A stretch of 64,000 bases of DNA from Enterococcus malodoratus ATCC 43197 (GTDB taxonomy: Bacteria > Bacillota > Bacilli > Lactobacillales > Enterococcaceae), in contig NZ_KE136481.1 in the NCBI RefSeq assembly GCF_000407185.1, forward strand, positions 1,155,636 through 1,219,635. Direction: 5' to 3'. Of this stretch, positions 6,905 through 14,602 are shown one piece after another; positions within the stretch are counted from its first letter, which is position 1, and every line of letters begins with the position of its first letter. The position numbers and the translations under genes were made by a program. The notes beneath the pieces are model-generated. The model had not been told where the DNA came from, did not search any database, and was given only the letters and a program-made list of their open reading frames with translations.

Positions 6905-7111
6905 TCACTCCATTTTTATTTTTCCGCTATCCAGTAAATGGAGATACAGCAAGCCTGTATCAATGTATTTTTGATCCATGACCTCTGCAACTCTACTAGG
7001 AGTCAATCCCAAGGAAAAGAGCGATATAGCACGCTCTATTTCCTCTTTGGACCAAATCCACTTTGCGTTTTCTAAAATCAAAACGCGATCCTCTTTATTT
7101 ATAGGGATCAT
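6905..7111 (-). CDS. Small helix-turn-helix-like phage protein
   Basis: From the ATG at 7111 the 68-residue product reads MIPINKEDRVLILENAKWIW and then SKEEIERAISLFSLGLTPSR. This is a plausible helix-turn-helix (residues about 20-50). The start lies within the last codons of the upstream gene (17-bp overlap). Codons further upstream in this frame are a shadow of the acidic tail of that gene. The DNA-binding role is inferred. Confidence 0.6.
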   Translation of the reverse strand: MIPINKEDRVLILENAKWIWSKEEIERAISLFSLGLTPSRVAEVMDQKYIDTGLLYLHLLDSGKIKME

Positions 7112-7931
7112 CTTCCGGATCTGCATCATCCGTTTGATCATCAGATTCAGAATCTTCATTTTCTGGCGGTTCATTTCCGTAAGGATCTGATTGTCCAAGT
7201 AAATCACCCTCAGCTTCAACATCAACTCCCGGAGTCTCTTCATTAGCATCTATTTCGTCTTCTGAGACATTTTGGATTTCTTCCGACAGATTATTCATTT
7301 CTTGTTTTGGGTCTTCACTATCGCTTTCTTTCGAATCGGAATCATCATCAACCTCCGAGTCAGTTTCATCTGCATCCTGAAAGACAACTTCATCTCGAAC
7401 TTTATTCCATGCATCAGCAAACGGTGCAAAATACTTACGAGCTTTTTCGATCTCAGCCAATAGAGCGGCGTCAGACATTTCATAAGCATCAGCTACTTCT
7501 CCTAAATCGTCTCCTTGGTCTAACCGAGAGATGACATCACGAGGATTAATGATTCCCGGAAATTCAATCGAATTAGATTTCATGATGTATTCATCAATCA
7601 AATCTTTATCAACTTTCTTCTCAATTTCTCGAATATCAATGTTGCCTTTTCCATCAACATCTAATTGAGTTTGCTCTGTTTCCTTCATTTCTGCAGTGCC
7701 ATCAGGATTGACGATCCATTCCTGAACTGGTTTATTTGTACTGCGATCAAATTTCTGAGTGTAAGAATAATGATCAGGCAACATGGCCACAACTACCGTT
7801 TTTCCTGATAATTTTCTTAAATCCTCGTATTGACCATCCAAAGAGCCGTTCTTCACCTCTAAAGTAATCTTGGTCAAATCCTCGCTTGCTATATTGATCG
7901 ATTTGATTGTTGGTTTAAATTCAATTGACAT
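7095..7931 (-). CDS. Phage protein with long acidic disordered tail; possible SSB-like role
   Basis: This is a 278-residue protein. The first 60 residues look like beta strands (FKPTIKSINIASEDLTKITL). A helical middle (about 95-185) follows, and then about 90 residues dominated by Asp/Glu/Ser that end PEDDPYK. An acidic tail ending in a short hydrophobic or aromatic tip is typical of single-strand-binding proteins, which recruit partners with it. RecT of the same phage ends with a similar DADPYA. I see no SSB signature in the N-terminus, so the function is a hypothesis. The start has GGAGGACAAATAA upstream. Confidence 0.75.
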   Translation of the reverse strand: MSIEFKPTIKSINIASEDLTKITLEVKNGSLDGQYEDLRKLSGKTVVVAMLPDHYSYTQKFDRSTNKPVQEWIVNPDGTAEMKETEQTQLDVDGKGNIDIREIEKKVDKDLIDEYIMKSNSIEFPGIINPRDVISRLDQGDDLGEVADAYEMSDAALLAEIEKARKYFAPFADAWNKVRDEVVFQDADETDSEVDDDSDSKESDSEDPKQEMNNLSEEIQNVSEDEIDANEETPGVDVEAEGDLLGQSDPYGNEPPENEDSESDDQTDDADPEDDPYK

Positions 7932-8120
7932 TTATTTGTCCTCCTCGTTTTTGATGTCTATCATGACGCTCGCTATTACGTCTACAGAATCCGTTGACGT
8001 AGACACATGCAGCGTTTTACCTTTTTCGTATTGGATTGCATCAATCGTGACTTTTCTAGATTCATCACCGTGAATTTTCGAAATGCCATTCAAAATTGTT
8101 CCTAAATCACTGATTTTCAT
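7932..8120 (-). CDS. Hypothetical phage protein (62 residues)
   Basis: MKISDLGTILNGISKIHGDE opens a small mixed alpha/beta protein ending in an acidic tail (KNEEDK). The ATG at 8120 has AAAAAGGAG upstream. Its stop codon is immediately followed by the start of the acidic-tail gene, so the two are translationally linked. It is unrecognised. Confidence 0.7.
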   Translation of the reverse strand: MKISDLGTILNGISKIHGDESRKVTIDAIQYEKGKTLHVSTSTDSVDVIASVMIDIKNEEDK

Positions 8121-8139
8121 TAGTAGAACTCCTTTTTGA

Positions 8140-8484
8140 TTAATCTTCTGAAATTCTGTATTGGTTGTGGCCTTCATAGGAACCGCCAAAACATAAATTG
8201 CCGCTGTCACAAATTATCAACATGTCTTCATTGCTCAAATCAGTATTATTTTTCAATACTGTATGGATGCTATGGTGATACTTTGGTTCACGACTAATGA
8301 AAATGTCGAATTTTTCCATTTCAGCTTCAAGTTCTTTTTCTGTCATTTTTTTTAAACTAAACGAGTTAGTTTTACCGATACTGTATTTTTTAGTCAATTC
8401 ACTAAACCTCTCGTGAACTGCTTTAGATTTTTCTCTTTCGTTTCCCGAAAAGGCGTACCCTTTTTTCACATCAAAATCAATCAT
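8140..8484 (-). CDS. Hypothetical phage protein (114 residues)
   Basis: The product starts MIDFDVKKGYAFSGNEREKS and has a charged helical middle (KKMTEKELEAEMEKFDIF). A GGGAGGAGAAC site precedes the ATG at 8484, which overlaps the end of the nuclease gene by 8 bp. No family is recognised. The neighbours suggest a DNA-metabolism accessory role. Confidence 0.65.
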   Translation of the reverse strand: MIDFDVKKGYAFSGNEREKSKAVHERFSELTKKYSIGKTNSFSLKKMTEKELEAEMEKFDIFISREPKYHHSIHTVLKNNTDLSNEDMLIICDSGNLCFGGSYEGHNQYRISED

Positions 8485-8965
8485 TGTTCTCCTCCCAATA
8501 GTTCGTTGCATCTTTCCAGTGGTAATTAAAATTGGTGGTAATAAAAGGCTTTTTATCATTCAAGGGTTTTGTAACGCCCTGAGTGATAACTTTAAAATCA
8601 TTCTTCCGGATCACTACAGCTTCAACCGGATGCTTGAAGAAAATCGCAAATAATCTGAAACGCAGTTTATTCGCTTGATCAATTCCGTACATTCCAAAAC
8701 TGTTTTTCACGTCAATTACGTGCAGCCAATTATCATCATGATCCTTAATAATGAAATCTGGTGAATAGGCAATTTGCGTAATCTTGCCGCCTTCCGGAAG
8801 TTCAGTTAATTCAGTCAATTTAAAACGTGGATGCACCTCAAACGGCAATCCGCAATCCTTTACAAAACGCTGGTAAAACAATGCTTCTTTTTCTGAATCG
8901 AATTTGTAGCCGTCGATGACCACTTTCTTTCCTCGCTTATTCAAAGCTGTTGGACTATTCCCCAT
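8477..8965 (-). CDS. DUF1064 family nuclease-like protein
   Basis: This 162-residue protein opens MGNSPTALNKRGKKVVIDGY and then has KFDSEKEALFYQRF. The core has a PD-(D/E)xK arrangement: SPDFI followed by HVIDVKNSF, with an upstream Glu in SEKEA. DUF1064 proteins are small phage endonuclease-like proteins, possibly acting on branched DNA. The start at 8965 has GGAAAGGATATT upstream. It sits between the helicase loader and the small-gene cluster, as in many siphophages. Cleavage specificity cannot be read from the sequence. Confidence 0.8.
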   Translation of the reverse strand: MGNSPTALNKRGKKVVIDGYKFDSEKEALFYQRFVKDCGLPFEVHPRFKLTELTELPEGGKITQIAYSPDFIIKDHDDNWLHVIDVKNSFGMYGIDQANKLRFRLFAIFFKHPVEAVVIRKNDFKVITQGVTKPLNDKKPFITTNFNYHWKDATNYWEENND

Positions 8966-9206
8966 CAAAATATCCTTTCCGCATCCAAGCTTGATTTGCT
9001 TTGGATGCTTTTTTCTTTTTTGGTTCGATTTTAGTTTTAACCACTTGTCTATCTGTCTTATCAATTAGTTCTACAACTCTGCCGCCACAAGTTGTGGCAA
9101 CAGCTTCGGCTATCCCGTAATCATCATGTTTCTTGGCATGTATTGAGCTGGGTCTACCATTACCATGTTCATCTAGATAGCACTCTTTCTTTACAACAAA
9201 ACTCAA
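8955..9206 (-). CDS. Hypothetical basic phage protein (83 residues, TTG start)
   Basis: The reading frame begins at a TTG at 9206 that overlaps the dnaC-like stop (TTGA), with AAAGGAGGAATCC upstream. The product begins (M)SFVVKKECYLDEHGNGRP. It has a Lys-rich C-terminal third (KIEPKKKKASKANQAWMRKG) and two Cys. The 4-bp stop-start overlap implies coupled translation. The function is unknown. Confidence 0.65.
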   Translation of the reverse strand: MSFVVKKECYLDEHGNGRPSSIHAKKHDDYGIAEAVATTCGGRVVELIDKTDRQVVKTKIEPKKKKASKANQAWMRKGYFDGE

Positions 9207-10051
9207 ATCGGATTCCTCCTTTTATCAGATGTCTCTTTAAATCGAAAAGCACTCAATTTATCATCTGTTTTTGCTCCATTCATCATCCGGGAATAAATTC
9301 TTTCACCGTATAGAGTCAAAATCTGTTTTGAATTTAAATTACTGGTAAAGATCGTCGCTTTTTCCAGACGAGCTTCAGCCAACGATTGCAATGTTTCAAT
9401 GACAAATGGCGTCGGCTTTGTAGGGTTCTCTGCTGTTCCTAATTCGGCACCTAAATCATCAATAACGCAAACGTCCATCTTTTTGATTTCAGTCATCAGA
9501 GCCCCGCGGATTGACTTCCGTACTTCATCGTCATTGATGGCCACACGCAGTTGCTCAAGTAATTCTCGAAAATTAATGATCCCTACAGTTCGCTTATAAT
9601 TTGATTTTTCCAAGACTTCAAAGATGATCGCTGCTGCTAGATGTGTTTTGCCCGCTCCGGGATTACCAGTAAAGATCACATGAAGGTTTTCGTTGTTAAG
9701 AATTTTATTCATCCAGTTTTGAGCTTTAAATTTTGCTTGTTGCGTTTCTTGATCCATCACTTTGTAACTTTCGAAACTACTTCGCCAAACTTTCGTATCG
9801 GTTACGATGGAATTATTTATCATTTTTAATTCGGCAGCTTTTCTCACTGATTCATCAACAATGACTTGATTTTTATTATTGTTGCGCTTAGCCATTTCCC
9901 GGTGCCCACAACCTGGAGCGATACAAACAGGTGCGCATCGTTCTGATCCATCTTTATTTTTATTTTCCCATTTGAGCATTTGCTCTCCACATTTTGGACA
10001 AGGTCCACCATTGATCAATGCGCCAAATCGTCTTGTAATTCCTTCGATCAA
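9203..10051 (-). CDS. DnaC-like helicase loader (AAA+ ATPase)
   Basis: This 282-residue protein loads the replicative helicase at the phage origin. The N-terminus carries a probable zinc-binding module (C18, C21, C39, C43 or C48). The AAA+ core has Walker A GNPGAGKT (129-136), Walker B VIDDLG (196-201) and a sensor-1 type TSNLNS. It follows the DnaD-type initiator by a 4-bp overlap, the usual initiator-loader pair. The helicase itself would be the host DnaB/DnaC. Confidence 0.92.
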   Translation of the reverse strand: MIEGITRRFGALINGGPCPKCGEQMLKWENKNKDGSERCAPVCIAPGCGHREMAKRNNNKNQVIVDESVRKAAELKMINNSIVTDTKVWRSSFESYKVMDQETQQAKFKAQNWMNKILNNENLHVIFTGNPGAGKTHLAAAIIFEVLEKSNYKRTVGIINFRELLEQLRVAINDDEVRKSIRGALMTEIKKMDVCVIDDLGAELGTAENPTKPTPFVIETLQSLAEARLEKATIFTSNLNSKQILTLYGERIYSRMMNGAKTDDKLSAFRFKETSDKRRNPI

Positions 10052-10806
10052 AAATCATCACCTGATTCTTTCCATTCGCTCGGTTGCGAATTTGATCTAC
10101 TTTGCGTCTTTCCGTTCTCGAACTCTTCGTCTAGAGTTTTTACGTCAGTCATATTTTTTACGCCCTTTGCTTCCCATTTCTTCAAGATTCCCTCTGTGTA
10201 TTTGAAGGAACGAGATCCCTTTGATCTTTTGAGTGCTTCAACCAATAATTCAGATGAAAGGTCTTCACACCAATACTGAATACTTTGAGCGTTGACTGAA
10301 TTCAAAACTCCAAATGTTTTTTCGTAGAGTTGGAAAATTTCTTTCATGATTTCATCCCCATCATGATGTATATTCTTTTCATTCTTATCATTCTTTACAT
10401 TCTTGTTAGTTGTTAGCTGACTGTTAGGCGTTTGTGAGCTGACTGTTGGTTGGTCTGTTAGCTCTGCATTTTTTTCTTGATAAATCCCCCAATTAACAAT
10501 AGTTATCAACCTATTCTGCTTTGTTGATTGGTTTGTTAAAAATTCGTACTTTTCAAATCTTTTTAGCGCAGTACGAACATTCTGCAATGAGATACCTTTT
10601 CCGCATTTTTTTCTAATGCTTTCGAGTGATGTGACAAATTGACCGGGTTTAGCTTTATAAGGGACGCCTTGCCACTCCCACTCTTTTTCTTCGTGGTTGG
10701 CCATCGACAAAAGAGTAATCAAAATTACTTTCTGCTCTGGTGATGATTCCAACCAAATCGGTTTTTCTAGTAGTTGACGATAAAGCTTAATCCATCCACC
10801 GGTCAT
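10048..10806 (-). CDS. Phage replication initiator with DnaD-like C-terminus
   Basis: This 252-residue protein starts MTGGWIKLYRQLLEKPIWLE, the typical start of phage replisome organisers, with an N-terminal winged helix (to about residue 110). A low-complexity Gln/Thr/Asn/Lys linker follows, then a DnaD-like domain (about 150-225, ending in the conserved YTEGILKKWEAKGV). It should bind iterons and remodel DNA for helicase loading. The linker-coding DNA contains direct repeats that look like the origin. Confidence 0.9.
   Translation of the reverse strand: MTGGWIKLYRQLLEKPIWLESSPEQKVILITLLSMANHEEKEWEWQGVPYKAKPGQFVTSLESIRKKCGKGISLQNVRTALKRFEKYEFLTNQSTKQNRLITIVNWGIYQEKNAELTDQPTVSSQTPNSQLTTNKNVKNDKNEKNIHHDGDEIMKEIFQLYEKTFGVLNSVNAQSIQYWCEDLSSELLVEALKRSKGSRSFKYTEGILKKWEAKGVKNMTDVKTLDEEFENGKTQSRSNSQPSEWKESGDDF
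10377..10461. repeat. Iterons, candidate phage replication origin inside the initiator gene
   Basis: AGCTGACTGTT occurs at 10415-10425 and again at 10437-10447, exactly 22 bp apart (two helical turns). A related GTTAG/TGTTAGCT half-unit flanks each side (about 10404-10414 and 10456-10462). Next to it lie three CATTCTT-like units in an A+T-rich stretch (10377-10405) that could be the unwinding element. Origins inside the initiator gene's linker are common in phages of this type. Confidence 0.6.
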
Positions 10807-10817
10807 GAAATCACCAC

Positions 10818-11546
10818 CTAAGCTATATAGACGGGAACTCCAACAAGCTGCTGGGTCTCTTCTTTAAATTGTTTTTCGATACTATTTGAATCAGATAGAT
10901 GAAGAAGCCAGACTTCCTGCAGTCGATCGGATTTATTTGCTTTGATAAATTCTTTCGTTTGATCAAAATCAAAATGGCTTTCTAGTAAGCGAGTTTTTCT
11001 TTTCACATCGAAGCCACTGATCATTTTTTCGTCGATCACATCTTTTGAATAGTTGGCCTCCACCATCATGTGAGTCACATTTGGAAACTTATATTTCACG
11101 TAATATGAATCTGTAATGAACACCAGTCGATCACCAGAAATGTTGTCAATCAAGAATCCGCAAGGCTCTGCCGCATCATGCTCTGTTTCAAAGGGAGTGA
11201 CGAACCATGTTCCTATTTTTCTAGTCGCTTTATAGCCAAGGTCTGTAAATTGATAACCGTGGTGACGCTTCAACTTCAAGAATTCATCGTCAAACATTGC
11301 GTTGATGGTCCCGTGCGTCGCAAATACTTCGATACTCGCTTGATCAATCAGCGGCCGAACATATTTGCAGTGATCCCGGTGCTCGTGGCTGATCAAGCAG
11401 CCAGCGACTCTAGAAAAATCAAAGCTCATTGATTCTTGTACTTTTTTATATTGGACACCCGCTTCAATGATTAATTGAGTTATGCCGTCATCGATCAGGT
11501 AACCATTCCCTGAACTGCCCGATCCAAAGCTTTTTATCTTAAGCAT
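10818..11546 (-). CDS. MBL-fold metallo-hydrolase (YycJ/WalJ-like), possible exonuclease
   Basis: The 242-residue product begins MLKIKSFGSGSSGNGYLID. It contains the metal-binding HEHRDH at 54-59, a downstream His in FETEHDA, and Asp in FITDSYY. The GSGSSGNGYLI opening is typical of the YycJ/WalJ branch, which is linked to DNA repair. The ATG at 11546 overlaps the recT stop by 8 bp. Its place next to recT, where other phages carry a YqaJ-type exonuclease, suggests it supplies the nuclease. That activity is inferred. Confidence 0.8.
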   Translation of the reverse strand: MLKIKSFGSGSSGNGYLIDDGITQLIIEAGVQYKKVQESMSFDFSRVAGCLISHEHRDHCKYVRPLIDQASIEVFATHGTINAMFDDEFLKLKRHHGYQFTDLGYKATRKIGTWFVTPFETEHDAAEPCGFLIDNISGDRLVFITDSYYVKYKFPNVTHMMVEANYSKDVIDEKMISGFDVKRKTRLLESHFDFDQTKEFIKANKSDRLQEVWLLHLSDSNSIEKQFKEETQQLVGVPVYIA

Positions 11547-12417
11547 ATGGATCAGCATCCTCTTGTGGTTCTGGTTCAATAAAAGGCTCCTCAACCTCTC
11601 CGCTAGCTTGAGGTTCATCAATTACATCTACAGGTTTGGGATCAAGTATTTCACTGTTGGCATTTTGATCGATCTCATCAATGATTTCTGCTTCTTTTCG
11701 TTCGTTTTCGTCTTGGTATTCGTTGGCAGTCGTGTTGTTAATTGCCTCAATAAGTAGATCGCTATCATCACTAGTGTTGACGAAAGCCTTAGCAGCACGA
11801 TTGATCACTGTACGTTTCGCCATTTCCTGTGGGAAGTCATTCTGAACGTTTTTGGTTTTTGCTTTACTCCAAGATTTGTCGATCTCGTTTTTCGTCATCG
11901 TCGTAAGCACACGTTCACCGTCCGTTTTTTCGATAATGCAGTACGCCCCGATAATTTCATTGTCGCGATTTTCAAATGCTGTCTTGTGATCTTTAAGCGT
12001 TTCACGACCGTTGACAATTTCAATATCAAAGGTATCTCCTTGATAGATAACATTTGCCCAAATATCCTTAACATTGGATAGCCGTTTTAAAACTGCTTGT
12101 GTACCGAAGTATGATCTATTCAATTGCAGCTTATTTCCGTATACAATGAAATAGCATTGCTTTTTCGCAGGACTAAGACCTTGCACTACCATATCTAGCA
12201 AAGTATTAGCGATTGATTCTTTCGTACAAACATCAAGAGCGGGTTTTTTATTCCGGTCCTGAACCTCCTGCAGTTCAAAGAAAGCACTCTTTAGCGCATT
12301 CGCTGCTGCGTAACCAGGAGGTAAATGTAATCCTTCATTTTTTAAAGCAACCAATTTCCCATTAACTTGATCTGTAATATCTTTTTGCAATAATGCTGGT
12401 GTATTTTGATTAGTCAT
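11539..12417 (-). CDS. RecT-family single-strand annealing protein
   Basis: This 292-residue protein shows the RecT pattern: KSAFFELQEV, MVVQGLSPAKKQCYFIVYGN, and WSKAKTKNVQNDFPQEMAKR followed by TVINRAAKAF. It anneals complementary single strands during phage recombination and concatemer formation. After about residue 225 the protein becomes an acidic tail rich in Glu, Asp and Pro ending EDADPYA. Such a tail could dock on a partner such as SSB or the nuclease. It is in one operon with the MBL hydrolase and SbcC-like ATPase. Confidence 0.93.
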   Translation of the reverse strand: MTNQNTPALLQKDITDQVNGKLVALKNEGLHLPPGYAAANALKSAFFELQEVQDRNKKPALDVCTKESIANTLLDMVVQGLSPAKKQCYFIVYGNKLQLNRSYFGTQAVLKRLSNVKDIWANVIYQGDTFDIEIVNGRETLKDHKTAFENRDNEIIGAYCIIEKTDGERVLTTMTKNEIDKSWSKAKTKNVQNDFPQEMAKRTVINRAAKAFVNTSDDSDLLIEAINNTTANEYQDENERKEAEIIDEIDQNANSEILDPKPVDVIDEPQASGEVEEPFIEPEPQEDADPYA

Positions 12418-12623
12418 TATCTATTCGACCCCCAAATTAATTTGTATTCGTTAGTACCTTGAACAATGTAGATAGGCCGCTTCAATTGCCCGCCAGTTAT
12501 CATGTAACTAAGTCCTAAATCATCCATTTTGGCCTCAACTTCATCATGAATATTTTCCATCGATTCAAACGTTCCGATAAAAATTTTCTCTCCATAATCT
12601 TTTACATAAGCAATAATTTCCAT
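12417..12623 (-). CDS. Hypothetical phage protein (68 residues)
   Basis: MEIIAYVKDYGEKIFIGTFE opens a small alpha/beta protein with a beta-rich C-terminus (KRPIYIVQGTNEYKLIWG). Its start is 3 bp from the stop of the SbcC-like gene, and its stop overlaps the recT start by 1 bp, so it is embedded in the recombination operon. No family is recognised. Confidence 0.7.
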   Translation of the reverse strand: MEIIAYVKDYGEKIFIGTFESMENIHDEVEAKMDDLGLSYMITGGQLKRPIYIVQGTNEYKLIWGSNR

Positions 12624-12625
12624 TT

Positions 12626-14572
12626 TTAAACCTCTACCTTCAATTTTTCATCTTCGGTTACTTGAAGCTCGATCATTTGTCCTTCGATTGGTTGTAATGT
12701 ATTAACTGACTCAGCGTTATCAATGAGCACTGGCATCGTGATCCCGATTTCTCTAGACAACGTGCGGATAATATCCAGATCACAATTGATCCGTGCGCCG
12801 TTGTTTAAACCGCTGCTGTATTCGATACCTTGATAAGTGGCTTCGCACATTTCTTTGATACCTTCGTTTTTCTGAACATCGAACAATTTCCACTTAACGA
12901 TGGAGAACAGTTCATTAATTGATTCCTCGATCCGCTTAACCTTCCGACGAGTAAATTCCTCGATAAGCCATAATTGTTTTTCGACTAATTGATTTTGATT
13001 CTTCAAATCTTTATCTTGGTCTTTTAACTCAGCTAAACGATCATCATAAGTCTTGATCATGTCGAACTTTTGAAGTTCATGGTTCAGACCGGCGAGTATT
13101 TCTTTATCCGACTGGATCTCGGCGGATAGCTTGTCAGCCTCGGCATTTGTATCTTTAGTGGCTGCTCGTTCCATAGCTGTTTCTAATTGAGTATTTTCTG
13201 CAATGATGTCTCTATAAATTTGAGAATCTTCAAAAACGCCTTGTTTATTTTTCTGGAAGATCAAATCGTTATTGATTTCGTCTAAGCGTGAATTAGACGC
13301 TTCAAGCTGCTTTCTTTTTTCGGTGATCTCCTTTTGAAGTGGAAGGATTTCAGCTTCTAATTTGGCTGCATTTTCTTTAGTCGCTTTTCCAACTTCAACA
13401 TTTTTTTCTAAGCGATCGGCTTTATTCTTGTTAAATTTAGAAACCATTTTTTCGATCTCATTCGACGGTAAATCTTGGCCACAAGTCGGGCACGTCTTTT
13501 GATGCTCATCAAAATCTACGGCTTTGATTTCCTTGTATTTAACTAGATGATCCTGCAAAAACTCGCGCTTTTCTTTCAACGCCTCCTGCAGACGATACTC
13601 TTTGCTTTCTAGAGTTGATAAATCCGTTCTGAGCGAATTGACTAAAGCGCGTTGATTATTGAAGTCTTCTTGTAAGCTAGACGTTGCTGCAAAAAGACTG
13701 GTTTGGAACTTTGTCTTTTCGTCTACAAGCTTTGCTCGTAGGTCGGCCTGCTTCTGTTTAAGTTCATTTAATTCATGATTTACTGTCCCGGCTTTGGCAT
13801 CTATCAACCATGATTCCTTTTCACTGATCATTGAATTCATATCAGCAATACTTTTTTCTAGCTTCGCTTTGTCGTCTGCTAAACCAAGTTGATTTTTCAT
13901 GTCAGTGACTTCTTGAATACGCGCTGGCATGCCGTCAATATCGGCTTTAATATCTGACTTCTGACCTTTTAGAATTTTCTTCATTTCATCAATGGTATGG
14001 TCACCAATAAATTCGTTGATTTCTTTGAGTTCGTCATCTTCTTTGATGATTTGTTCATCAGTTAAATCAGTAAGGGTAATCAAACGCTCACGCCGTTCTT
14101 TCCAGTTCAGTGTCATAAAAAAAGCCGAATTCGAAAGCATTTGTAATGTAGGCTCCCCGCCTAATTTTTCAAGGTATGATTTCCAGTCCTTCTCTTTGAT
14201 AGGCACTGAATCGATAAAATATCTTGTACTGTCGCTACTACGAGTCTTTTCAAGCTCGCCTTTTTTTGCAGTCCATTTTTCTTCTTGAATTCGTTTGAGT
14301 ACCGTCACTTTTCCATCGATAATCATTTCGGCTTCAATCGTTGGTTCTAATCCTAAAAGCTCTTGATTTTGTTTGTCTCGTGGCTTTGGGTTTAGTTTTG
14401 CTCCGGTGGAATCCTTTCCAAAGAATAGCCACTGCAGGCCGTCTGATAATGTTGTTTTACCTAAACCGTTACGACCGCTGATTACAGCAGACGATCCTTT
14501 CAATGACAGTTCAAAATCTTCTAGCCCCTTGAAGTGCTTATACTTAATTTTGTTGATTAGAATTTCGGTCAT
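12626..14572 (-). CDS. SbcC/Rad50-like AAA ATPase with zinc hook
   Basis: This 648-residue protein has Walker A GRNGLGKT (33-40) and the ABC-type C-terminal lobe with a Walker-B-like MPVLIDNAES near the end. Between the lobes are two long coiled coils, with a CPTCG zinc hook near residue 370 joining them. Such proteins tether or process DNA ends together with an SbcD/Mre11 nuclease. No SbcD-type gene is nearby; the MBL hydrolase two genes on could serve. It is about half the size of cellular SbcC. The ATG at 14572 follows AAAAGGAGT. Confidence 0.88.
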   Translation of the reverse strand: MTEILINKIKYKHFKGLEDFELSLKGSSAVISGRNGLGKTTLSDGLQWLFFGKDSTGAKLNPKPRDKQNQELLGLEPTIEAEMIIDGKVTVLKRIQEEKWTAKKGELEKTRSSDSTRYFIDSVPIKEKDWKSYLEKLGGEPTLQMLSNSAFFMTLNWKERRERLITLTDLTDEQIIKEDDELKEINEFIGDHTIDEMKKILKGQKSDIKADIDGMPARIQEVTDMKNQLGLADDKAKLEKSIADMNSMISEKESWLIDAKAGTVNHELNELKQKQADLRAKLVDEKTKFQTSLFAATSSLQEDFNNQRALVNSLRTDLSTLESKEYRLQEALKEKREFLQDHLVKYKEIKAVDFDEHQKTCPTCGQDLPSNEIEKMVSKFNKNKADRLEKNVEVGKATKENAAKLEAEILPLQKEITEKRKQLEASNSRLDEINNDLIFQKNKQGVFEDSQIYRDIIAENTQLETAMERAATKDTNAEADKLSAEIQSDKEILAGLNHELQKFDMIKTYDDRLAELKDQDKDLKNQNQLVEKQLWLIEEFTRRKVKRIEESINELFSIVKWKLFDVQKNEGIKEMCEATYQGIEYSSGLNNGARINCDLDIIRTLSREIGITMPVLIDNAESVNTLQPIEGQMIELQVTEDEKLKVEV

Positions 14573-14602
14573 GTGTTACACTCCTTTTAGATGTATTCTT
14601 AT

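Noticed and set aside
7272-7534. Plus-strand frames opposite the acidic-tail gene
   Set aside because: They arise from antisense reading of Asp/Glu codons, without start signals.
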